Source of the DNA: Heliocidaris tuberculata
Lineage: Eukaryota > Echinodermata > Echinoidea > Camarodonta > Echinometridae
NCBI GenBank assembly: GCA_025618425.1
Contig: CM046832.1
Coordinates: forward strand, 26,626,974 to 26,690,973
Direction of reading: 5' to 3'
DNA: 64,000 bases
Positions 44,930 to 57,600 of the stretch are shown here, piece after piece; within the stretch, counting starts at the first letter, position 1, and each line of letters starts with the position of its first letter. The notes beneath the pieces are model-generated. The model saw nothing but the letters and a program-made list of their open reading frames with translations. It was not told where the DNA came from and made no database searches. The translations under genes and the position numbers were made by a program.

Positions 44930-45215
44930 GTAGTTCATGGAGCTCGAGATACATACAGAGCAGAACTTTGATGAACTTGATCCTGTGATGGTCGTGGAGT
45001 GGAGATGAAGTGTATTTTCCCTCGCTCACGTTGAGTGACTTTTGCGATTGGACTGCCGTTATGATGTCTTAAAGACTGGATGAGTGAAATATTCTACCCA
45101 TTACCACCACCTCATCAGGATGTGGTTTATTGGCAAAGAAATATAACAAGTATCCTCAGGATCAGGACGACTCCACCGCCTATCGAGCATGTTGCATTTC
45201 GTGACGCCGGGGCCA
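44930..45215 (+). promoter_or_regulatory. Presumed 5' UTR with overlapping upstream ORF
   Basis: Exon 1 must begin somewhere in or before this stretch. An upstream ATG at 45080 opens a 72-codon frame (MSEIFYPLPP...) that ends at 45298, overlapping the main start at 45216 in another frame. Such an overlapping uORF would normally lower translation of the main frame. Its ATG context is weak (T at -3). Confidence 0.35.
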
Positions 45216-45341
45216 ATGGCGTGGAGTTCCATAAGTTCCGCTATTCTGTTGCTGATGGTAATACTTATTCCTTTGCCAGCCAATGCTTGCTGCGCTGAAG
45301 AACATGGTCCGATAACGGATTGCTCCTTTTCACATGACCAG
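45216..45341 (+). CDS. First coding exon: signal peptide
   Basis: ATG at 45216 with G at +4. Encodes MAWSSISSAILLLMVILIPL then PANACC, with hydrophobic core residues 9-20. Donor GTATGC at 45342, phase 0. This frame, not the overlapping 72-codon one, joins with exon 2. Confidence 0.75.
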
Positions 45342-45534
45342 GTATGCATTTTCTAATATTCTCTTTTTACCTTTGTGGATATGTATTTGCCAGAATTAAG
45401 TTTTATACATGAGAAAAGTAAATAACAAATTATAATGCTATTCAGCGAAGTACTTGTACTTTTAATCTCTGTTGATCTGAAATATTCATAATTTCATCTT
45501 CTGAACAGCTGAAATGTCTAGACAATATAAAAAT

Positions 45535-45600
<66 letters not shown>

Positions 45601-48600
45601 GTTAAGATGCCATAATTTTGAAAATTTATGGGATTTATAGTTTGAAAGCTTTCTAGAAACAGAACCTTGCACTACTTAGGCCAACTATTTCTCCTGAAAT
45701 GAATTGCTAAGCATATCATCTCAAAACAAAACAAATAATATGAATTAACAATTTTGAAAGGCAGTGTTTAATTTCTATATGTTGGATCAAATGTATGTTT
45801 ATTTCATTCTTGCTTTAATCAAATTCCATTGTTTTTTTATAACGCTGCACTTTTTGTAAACTGAACAGTTTGCATGTTCAGTATGTGTGTTTTTTTTTTT
45901 TTTTTTTTTTTTTTACAATAAACAAGTTCAGTTGATCAATCAAAAAGTGAATGAAATAGGAAATCCTCACTGATTAATAAGTTTGTTCTAATAAAAACAG
46001 AAACTAAGAAACTAGGGTTTCGTTATGCAAAATTTGCAAGCAATTAAATGTAAGACCTTGAGCACTTTAGTACAGGAAATGGAAAATTAGAGCCAATACT
46101 TGTTAAATAACATTGATTCAGTAATCCAGCATCCTGAAAAGGCAAGTGTGAGCAATAAAATAGATCATGCATCATTTGACACAGCTTGTAAACTAGATTT
46201 TGTTTAAAATCCTATTACTATACATAGCGAAAGTGAATTTATAGACTTAAAGCCTAAATTTTTGTGCAAATGTTTTTTAAAAAGAGATTTTGTCACAGAA
46301 TTTCTGTTTCTTTGTGATGTTATTTCTTATATTATTACACTTGTTTTTGCATCTACCTGCACATGTAGGTATATTTAAAAAAAATAGCTAATGCTTCTTT
46401 TAATATGAGTTAGTTGTTTTGTTGGAAATTTGTGAGATAGTTTTAAATCCAGATCCCAATATGAAATGTACATGTAGTGAAACTACAGAATCTGAGATTG
46501 GTTAATGAAATAATGTATTTTCTTTGCTCAAAGTTAAATCTAAACTTTCCTTTAGTGATGAATGAATGTTACATGTTATTTGTTGGTGGTAGTGGTAATT
46601 GAATTGCTCATCAATTTGTCTTAACATTCAGGTAAAAAAAATCCTGCAGGTTGAAAAATAGGAAAATTATGTAGTAAAGATAATATAAATGATTATTTTC
46701 AGTGTGAAGTAGGGAATTTATTGAATTCTTTCTTACAATTGTATTATCTCAAAATTCAAGAGGATATATGGAAACTGAGAATAACATTGCATATTTTTGA
46801 TGACTTGTCCTGGAAAACATGAAGAGTTATTGTTGAATTCAAAATAAACTTCTCAACTTATTGATCTGTTCATTTGTTGCATAAAGTTGCCGAATTTTAA
46901 GAGGGATTTTTAAAATCTTAGTAATGTCAAGTCTCACATACATGTAGAGATACTTGTGAATGTGGATCATGATTGGCTTGGAGAGTTCCCTGGTATTAGC
47001 CATTGAGGATCTAGGCTAACTTGAGCTTATGCTTGTGAGTATGGATCATGATAGGGTATAGGAGGGTTCCCTCTAATTTGCCAATGATCATCAAGCCAAA
47101 GCTTGGCCAGGAGAGTTTCCGAGCATTAGCCAGTTAGGATCAAGGATTAGTTATCACTTGTTCATGTGGATCATGACTGGCCAGGTAAGAGAGTTTCCTA
47201 GCAGTAGTCAATAAGAATTAAAGCTCATTTTTCACAAAATAATGTGAACAGTGCTTGGCTAGCTAGGAAATTCCCACTCACTGGCCAATGAGGACCAAGA
47301 CTCCCAAGACTTGGTTTTTATGATTGGCTGGCAGAAGAGTTCCTTAGCATTTTGGCTCAGATGTCATTTGATAATAAAAATCATGGTTCATTTCGAGAGA
47401 TCCTCAGCAGTATGAGCCAATAATCAGAAAGACTTGGTTGTTGCTTTTCTATACGATCACAGTTGATTTGGAGAGTTCCTTATTAGCTTAGTCAATTTTT
47501 TCTTTTCTAATTTGTAAAATGGATAAATATTGGCCATTGCTATGGAATCTCTAGCATAAATGTAAAATGAAAGTGGATTATAATGTCATAGATGAATTTT
47601 TATTTTAATTTATAATTGTTCATAATGATGTAGTTATCCAGCCCAATTAATTTCATTTTCAAGATTCATCTACTTGTAGATGTAGACATGGTCATCTAAT
47701 TTATGACGCACCATTTGTAAATTTATTATTTGGCTGAATTATTTACAAATAATTCATTATTTAGTTCACTATAACAATTATTCATATATAATGACAAAGA
47801 AGTACAATCATTTATAAATAATGAAGGTAAATAATGATTTCACTTATTCATGATATATGAATAATGACTAATGCGATTGTCATTATTCATAAATAATGAT
47901 TTCACATATATTCATTTATTATATAAATAATGAATTAACTGATTTCCATTATTAATAAATAATGACTTCACCACATAACGTTATATGAATAATGACTTAA
48001 CCGATTTCCATTATTTAGAAATGATTTCACATATTCATTATACATAAATAATCAATTAACCAATTTCTATTATTTATAAATGATTTCACATATCATAACA
48101 TATATAAGTAATGAATTATACTAGTTCCATTATTTATAAATAATGATTTCACAAAATCCATGATAAAATTGTCAATATTTCCATGTAATGTTCAACTACA
48201 CTATTTTCATTATTTACATATCATCTAGGGGACTACAAATGAAACAAAGAATACACGACAGGTTACGTAATTTGTAACGTACGAGTCTATTATATAATAA
48301 TGGAACATGTGTCTTTGTTTATTTTGCCTACATGCTAATAGGGGTCCCCAAGCCCCGCCATACAAAATATTGAATTTGTGATATACACCTCAACAAAATC
48401 GTTAATTAGATTATGCTTACTTTGACAGTTGTATGGAGCAAAAGTGATCTCAGCAACGAACTCCATAATTTCAAGCCATTGTATATAACTAATAAAAATA
48501 TAATCGTGTTTATCAGCTATGTCTGCAGATTTATTAAACATGACGTTGTAGGATGATCTTTACAAGATGTTTTCTTCTGCAATATGAGTAGTAAAATTAA

Positions 48601-51600
48601 TATTTGTGTAATATCGCAGTAGATATTTCAGCATGAAAAGCATTTAAGCTGGTATTTGACCAAATATGGTTTAATAGATCCCCTCATATTTCTGCTGACA
48701 AGAATTTTCTTTTTTTTTGGAACTGAGATATTGTATTTATTTGAGATGTCTTACACTGGTCATAAATTATGAAATGGATAACTTACATCAGAATGATAAT
48801 ACATGAGGGTTGTGTTAAATATATTTTTAATAAATCAATACTGTCAGATCTTTGACACACTTCATATTGAGCAATTGAGCACATGTATTTGTCAATTGTA
48901 TTGTATTTGTCTGTTGTATTAATGACTAGATCATGTTCAATAAGCATGACTTGACCCGTACTAAAACTCAAAGATTTATATTCTTTAATCTGTCTATCTT
49001 TCTTCATTTGATCTCAAGGTTCAAGTGAAGGAATAACATTGATTATATTGAACACTTTGGAGACTCAATTGTGAATGCAATGATGCATTATTCTTACATG
49101 TATGAGGAAACATTGCAAACAATTACATTAAAATCCTTTGTGATTAATGATTAATTGAATGTAGACTTGTTACATCTTTGCAATGATAGATTTGTTTGCT
49201 AATTGACATTAAAAAAAAAAAAAAAATAAATAAATAAAGCTCTAGAAAGATCACAAAGAGCTAAAGAAAATTATTGCTAAATGTACATGTAGCTCAAGGA
49301 GAGAAACTTATTTTTCCAGAAAAAATGTGTGGACTATTTCCCTGAAAATGCATAAATATATTTGAAAATCAGAGAATTAATGGCATAGTCCATTACTGAA
49401 AGGGTACCAATCACCAAATTTTTTAAATTGTATGTTAGGGGTTCCATTTTGCTATTAAATTCATGTTAAAATATGAGATTTAAATATTACTTCTGTCAAG
49501 AGATAGGGCAAGTTTGAATACACTCTCAGTAAAAATAAATGCAACTAGTGAGTAGACAAATTTGCACATCTGTACATGCGCTAGCATAGATTAGGGCGTG
49601 CACGGAACACAACTCCGACTTGGGTTCTATGTGTTGGGTAGTCTTTCATTTTCATCATACCCTTTAACCATTAACTCATGGATACCAGGTTAATTTCTTT
49701 TAATGTTGATTTTTAACATTCTAGCTGTACACAAATTACTTATAGATGATTTCTACCCTTCTAATTTAACCCAATCAAAAATATGCCCAGCCTATAGCTT
49801 TACTGAAAATAGTCCCTGTAAAATAATTTATGAGAGCATTTTTGATGGATAATCGAATACAAGAAGAAAGAGCTCCTTGCAAAAAAAACAATGATGGTCT
49901 TATTAGCAAGCAATAGCTCAAAATTGTTATGAATATTTTATTCATAATACTTTACTGTTCATAATACCTCACTGTTATAATACCTCAGTGTTCATAAAAT
50001 TCTGAATTCTAGGAAATAGATTGTATTGGTTTGTTCAGCAAATGGAATCTTTCTGTAAGGGAAATGGGTGACATAGCTACTTGGAAAGAAAATGTCTTTT
50101 TTGTTTGATTTAGCTTATACATGTATCTGATGTTGTAAAATGTTATGAAAGGCATACACGTTTTTATTTATTTATTTATTTATTTATTTAGTCTTCTTTA
50201 TCATACTGCAGGGTTGGCCTATTCAGTTATGCAAAACTGCTTTCCAAAGGCACCCTGCAGTTTGACAAATCATTCTACATTAAAATACAAAATACATCAC
50301 AATTGGTAACATGGTAAATAACAAACAAACAAGAAGAAAAAAAAATGGAGAGTGAATTAATGGTATTATAAAATGTACGAATAGTAATGTTTTCATTCCA
50401 TTGAGTCAAGATGTACATGTAAGGCTTTACATAGTTTTTTTAAACTTATAAACTCATAAGTATTAGCTGTTGTTTGTAGAGTAGAAATGGCAGAACCCTT
50501 CACACAGATGCTTCTTTACATTATATGCATTTTGGTCCAGGGCAATCGTGGTGCCACATAAAACTTCTAAAAATATTTTCAACCAAGAATATTTTAGAAT
50601 ACAGTAGAGAGATAGGCATGTAAAACTCAGAAAATCTCTGTAATATTCTAAACTTTCTCATATGAATGCAAATAAGATTTCCTTTTAAATAGCTTCCAAA
50701 GTTACATGTAATATTTTGGTCACAAATCAGAATGGCGACCGACCGATTTGTAGCCTGCCCGGGTGCCGCTAGAATTTAGGTATCGGCCAACAATTTTTTG
50801 AGAAGTCGAGCGGGCTGAAAGTCCCAGCGATGCCTAGGCGGTGCGCTGCCGATTTCTTGTCGATTGCTGTTAGATTTTTGGTCAAAACTTGGCGAAATCG
50901 GGGGAGCTTCTCCGCCAGGCTTGCGGGCAGTGAATGACTGATGACCCACCGATTCCTGGGTGGTGACTGGGTGGCGACTGCTCAGCAACCTTCGATCTAG
51001 CAGCTTTGATTTTTTACCTAAGTGGCTTAAAGGAAACCAAAACCCAAGGAGAGAATCAATGTTATTGGAAAGTGAGAATTCAGAGAAGCACTTTACAAAA
51101 AGTTTCATTAAAATTGGTTAAAAAATGAGAGAGTTATGGAAGTTTGAAAAGTCTCATTTTACTTTCTATGGGGATCCTCAAATTGGCAAAATTGCTTCAA
51201 AATGGCTGATTTTGTGAACAACTCTCCATTTGTTTTGTACACAGATTTTCAGATTTTCCCCATTATCTTTCAAGGTGCAGTTAATCTCCTTCTGAGCTCA
51301 ACATATATAATGGGAAAATGTATTTTACACCACATATGTCAAATTCAGGAGGATGGCAACTGCTCGATTAGGACGGTGCCTGGGCAGTGACCGCCCAGGC
51401 ACCGACCGTATTTTGGGCAGCAAGTGAAAAGTTGGCAGGTGTCGCCAGAATTTTAACTCTGTGCTAAAACTTCAGCGGCGACTGAGGGATGCCCTAAAAA
51501 CCAGCGGTGCACGGGCGGCCACTGCTCATTGCCCAGGTGAAATTGGCTAAAAACTTGCTAATTGAAGAGAATTGATAGTCAATTTGGTCTTTATTACATT

Positions 51601-54600
51601 GTAGGCATTAGATAAATTATAAAAAAAAAGTTTTCATTAAATCTGTGAATTTGGCTGACACTACAGCTCCAGCAAGCCAGTGAAAGAAAAACTCTTCTGT
51701 AGACCCTGTTAAGGGCTCGTCACATTTGTCTGATAATGATAAACGATAACAAGATTTTTTATGAAAGGTACACCCTAGAGCTGCCCTAGTATTAACAGAC
51801 ACGAGCATAATCGCACGTACTCGCTATATGGTATGGTGTACCTTAATTGAAAATATCGTTATCATTATCAGACAAATGTGACCAGCCCTTTATACATTTC
51901 TACATGTACGGTATCTCAAATCAGGTCTGCTCGCTATTCATAAGGACCGATATTCATAGAAAACCGCTATTCATTTAACATGGGTTATGAATAGTGGTCT
52001 TTATGAATAGTTATGAATATGTGGTCCTTATGAACGGAAGTCCTTATGAATAGCGAGGTAATTTAATTGTCTATGGTTTGCTTGTTATTCATAAGGACTG
52101 CTATTCATACAAAACTGCTATTCATACAAAACTGCTATTCATTTAGTCACGCATTATGGATAGCGGTCCTTATGACTAGCAAGGTTACCCCTCTCAAATT
52201 TGTATATTGAATCAACATCTTTTTGCATGTACATGTATGCAGACATTTCTGGTGTTACCCCTCTCAAATTTGTATATTGAATCAACATCTTTTTGCATGT
52301 ACTGTATGCAGACATTTCTGGTGTTGTGATTGTAAACAAATCTCTTTACATCTTCTGGATATACTTAGTAATTAAAGCTGGTTTAACCCATCTATGTTTT
52401 AGAAGAATTCATGTGAACTTTGTACCTGCACTTGTACCTTTTTTTATTGTTTGTAATAGGGCATTCCCAAAACAAGCATGGAGACTTCTAAAGAATTCAA
52501 ATGATCTGAACCTTGTATTGAAATCTTTTTGTTGATTTTTTTTAATGTGTTGGCATGATGTGAACAACAAATTTTGCCATTGTACAAACAAACCTTACAT
52601 TTGGTGAATTGAATCCCCTGGCACTGGAAATAAAGTAGGTCTATATTCCTGTTTGCTGAAGCGTGATCAGGAACTAAACATTGGTATTTACTGTATATGG
52701 GGTAGAAAGATAAACCACAATTTTAGATGATATTTTGTACATTTTTCTCATCAGGTTATGTGTATTCTTAGGTGTACATGTACATCGGAGGACTGCATGT
52801 ATTCATACAGGCACTCTGTCCCATACATGTATATCTTATGTTATCTTGGTGGTGTTAATATTCTTTGCAGTTTTGCATTTACTTATCATTATCAAGTACC
52901 TGTAGGCTCTGCATCATTCTAAAGAAAGAAAATCATGTCAAAACTACTTTTCCAATTTGTGTTAATATTCATGATTGCAACCTTTTCTCATACTTCTTTT
53001 AAATTTATGTTTCTGTTACTTTCCTAATTATTACAATTAAAGTAAAGTTTTCAAGTGTAATTTCACAGTCCACATTCATGCACACCGTTTCATCAGGGTT
53101 TGCTCTATTGTATTGAAACCTTGAATTTCTACACGTCAATGAAAATTGAATTTCCCCAGAACGAGAAGGGATGGTGAGTGTGTACACCTATCATTGCCAT
53201 ACCTTCTTTTGAGAAAAACAAATGAGCGTGGTTCTATTGTCCTAAAATATCTCCCAACCACTAGTCTGCCCAATCAGACCTGGATGTAATGGTCAGAAAT
53301 GTGTACTCTATCCATTGCTTTGTGCAACCATAATACACACTAGTGTGTGAATGAGTGAATATCAGAGAGTCAGCATCAAGTGATTATAAAATAAGTATTA
53401 TTTACTCAAGGGATTAGATTTTCATGCTAATTAAGCTTACTAAACAGGGTCTTGGGTAAAGACAATAAAGATAAGTCAGGGAATTCCCACACCAAATTCA
53501 CAGAACCATTCATGAATGGTTGTTGTCCTGTTTACTATTACGTCAGTCCATGGAAATGACTGGTCAGAACCAAGGACAAGCCAGAAGACAAACTACAGTT
53601 AAACCTGTATAAAGACCGCCCAAGGGAGACAAGAAAAGTGGTCTTTATGAGCAGGTGGTCTTAATAGGTGCAGGTTTTCTTTAATGCACATTTCATTGAG
53701 AAACATCTTTCAAGGGAAACAAATATTGTGGGCTTTATAGACAGGAGTTCTTTCTATGCAGGTGGTCGCTGAATCAGGTTTGACTGTACATGTGCTACTG
53801 TGACTTAGTCTTAGCATGGACCTACTAGTAGGTCCATGGTCTTAGCTTTGCTGCAAACATGGACCTAGTAGGTCCATGCTGCAAAGTATGCCTACATGTA
53901 GCATTCATGAATAATGTCCACCTGCCAAACCTCTTAGGCCTATATAGTGCTAGCCCACATGAAATTGATTCCTAGTTTCTTATCCAGATTTTGGGGAAAT
54001 AAGGAGGAGGGAGTTGTGTATTATTTGGTGTTTCATATTTTCCAATACATACAAATGCGTTGGAGGCAATTTTAAGACAATTTTCTATTAAAATATAATT
54101 CAATTTGTCCATGCACCACAGAGGCACAAAATAAGTTGAAATTGTACTATATTAGCGATTTCTTTATTTTCTCTTTCTGTTTCTTTCATATCTGAACAAA
54201 ATTAGCAAATAATGATAAAAATGTAGGCTGACAGAAGAAGAAGAAAAGAAAAAGTGGGAGGGGTGAGAAATTTTGAATCAGTTTTCTGTAGAGCCTTATG
54301 CATATATTTATTAATATTTATAATTACAAGAAAGATTCATTCTGGATCAGCACTTATAATAGCAGTTTGTTTACTGAAGAGGCAACCCTATATACATGTA
54401 AATGTAAATAAAAAATACATGTGTAGATGAAATATACAAATAGATTCATTGATGCTGTACATGTACATGTAACCAAAAGTTTGTTTTGTGAGTCAATATC
54501 TATCAGTTTCTGGAGCTGTCCTGGAGCTGTCCTGGAGCTTTTCAGAGCAAAATTGTTCACTGATCCCTTGTACATGTAGATTGTTTTGTTTATATCTACA

Positions 54601-57600
54601 AATATATCATACCTGTTTGTGTGATTTAAAGTGGGTGTTCACTCCTTTGGTGTTTTCTTTAAAATAAAGATATGCATTGTCTTGGAAAATTGAAGCCTGT
54701 ATAAAGCTGAACCAACGTTTATATTAATAGGGACCTCTTGTAATAATTTAAATTTATAATGTTCTAGGCATAATTCAAACGACCATCAGCTTTGTAGATT
54801 TCCTTAATCTTGTATAATTTTCTAATGATGTCACTAATCTCAGTACTGAAGAGCCCAAAAGGGTGACTAAGAGTAATGATTGCTATCAACTTTTGCACCG
54901 TGCTGAGATAAGCAAACAAATACCCCCAAATGTCTACTGATGAAGCAACACTTCTTGTACAGTTGTATGTTTTTCATTTTTATTGTGAGCATTGCTTTTC
55001 TGCAACGCTGCTCATAAAATGACATAAAATACATTTCATTTGAGGAGGGCATGAAGCATGTCGGAGCATGACATGCCATTCTACTTTGTGTGACAAGGAC
55101 ACATCTAAAAAAGCCTTACCTACAGGTGATAACATGTTTGCAGTTTGCTATTTTGCTTGTTTCATAGGTGACTGTATGTAGTACATTATATAATTAATTT
55201 TTAATCATAGAAAATGAAAACTAGTTTTAAGTCTTTTCAAAGCCTCCTTTTTTCTGAATCCATTGTAAATGTTCTCACACCTAAAGTGGGACAGAGCTGT
55301 TGTTGACTTCTCACTTTCATGAGAACAATTTCCTCTTTCAAGTTTTGTAAACATATCAAGTCTAGATATTCAAATATCACTCATGACAGTGAGAGAGGAA
55401 ATCTTTTGAAAATTTGTAATTTTTAGATAGGGAAATGAATTCAAATAATTGTGTTCATTATTTAGCGCTGGTACAGTAAACTGATGTATGGGAATAGGAA
55501 CAAAAAGTGGGAACTGGGAAGGCAATTTGGCCATATTTTTCCCAGGAATAATGCACACCCCATTTACTTTTTTTTTATTCATGATGAATAAAAGAAATAC
55601 AATGGATCTTCATCAGGTTTTGACAGGAAACTAACCCTTGTCTAATTTTTGTTCCTATTTCCCCTGTTTTACATGTTTTACAGTACCAATCATTTTGAAA
55701 GCATTAAAGGATAGTGAATTAAAATGAGTTCAAATGGTATATGGGAAGGAAGAATGACAGGGGGTGTTATCTTTGTGTGAAGCATTTCTCACAAAAATGA
55801 AAATTCAAGAGAAAATGAAAGCATGTTTTGTATAGCCCAAATGTAAGCAATATAATATGAACATAAATATTCTGTGTCATTGGTGACTTTTATTTATTTT
55901 ATTTAGTCATTTATTTATTATTATTATTATTATTTTTTTTTTTTTTTTTTGGGGGGGGACAACTGGCCTGTGCCCCCTTTTGGCATTAAATTAATTTCCT
56001 GGGGTCATTCACAAACTATTGAGGGCCTTTTACACCAGGGGCCTTTTTCAGTTTGACATTTTTATGGGTCCATATATACTGGACCATTGTTGGTGTGAAG
56101 CACTGCTGAATGCTTGGGCATATATATGAATTATGAACAAAATATACATGTATAGACTGCAGCACCTAAGATGACAAATTATTATGTATTTGGCTGAGCA
56201 GTATTTACATTATAATTATGAAGGTAAGATGATCTTTGAATGTTTTCATGGTGGAAAGATTATAGAACACGATAAAAACTATTTTCGAAAAATCAACTCA
56301 AGGCAATTTCAATAGCCCTGTCTATCACCTTTAGAAATGTGCGAACATAACAATGGCGTATAACGTAATCTGAACCTGATTTCTATGGGCAGTACAATAG
56401 GCCTTTGAAATTGCCCTTGAGTTTATTTTTCGAAAGTACAGGTAACTCTGCCTAAGTCGAATCTCTTGGGACCACAGAAATCTGTTCGACTTAGGCGAAA
56501 TTCCACTTAGAAGAGGTAAAAAACACATGTTTTGCTCATTCTGTTTTGAAAAATTGCTTCGACTAAGGCGATTATTCGACTTATGGAAGGTCGACTTATG
56601 GAGAGTTAACTGTAGTTTTTATTGTGTTATAGAAAGGTTTACGGTTTATCACCATGTGATAGTCCTGAAAAGGACTGTTTGTGATCTTTCGTGAGTTTTT
56701 GGAAGCTCTTAAAAGAACTGTTATCGGTGTTCTCTTTAAGAACTTCCAAAAACTCATGAAAGATCACAAACAGTCCTTTTCAGGACTATCACATGGTGAT
56801 AAATTGTAAACCTTTCTATAATTATGAAGGTGTTGTACTATTGTGTGTGTAACTAAATACATTATTTGAATTAAATCTCACTGTGTTTATTCTTCTTTAT
56901 TTGATTTTCCAGGACAACTTCCCATGTAGCATAGCTGAACTTGGTTATCAATTTGGTAAGAATAAACTGTCAGCTTTTTATGAAATATGTTTAATTATTT
57001 AAAGTAGCCCGATTCTGTGAAAAAAGGGATCTAATTAATATGAATGCAGTCTTCAAATCTACTCCTCTCAGTGAGTAGTAAAAATGCAGAGATGGGACAT
57101 GTTTGATTTTTCCTATAATCATGGTTTGGGGATTATATTTTGTAAATTGATTTTAAATTACTCTCTCTAAAAAAATTGAATGATCACTGACTCTTGGGGA
57201 AGTGAAAATTGAGCAAAAATTCACTCCTTTTTATTTTTAGAGAGTAAATTAATGAGTGTGCAGAGCCTTGCATTGTCCACAATTAGGCTGTCACTATTGC
57301 TATAAAGCAGGGGTTGCGGAGTGTTTTTGAAAGGGGGAGGGGCTGATCTGATTTCACTCATTAATGACAATTTTCAAACCTTCTTTCCGAGATTTTATGA
57401 AACGTGTCTACTCAAAAAAGTGGGTGGGGGGGGGGTGGTGTAGCCCCCCAGCCCCCCTGGTTCTGAGAAGAAGAATTTTATTTAATTCGTATTTCAGTGA
57501 CATAAAGCAGGGTAAATAGGAGATTATACATGATTTTGAGTTCTTTACCCTTATGTAATTGACTCTTATGCTTGTAAAATATAAATTGTTTCTGATGGAG

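Noticed and set aside
45080..45298. 72-codon frame as the main product of exon 1
   Set aside because: The overlapping frame from 45216 has a signal peptide and continues in phase into the next two exons; the longer frame stops within exon 1.
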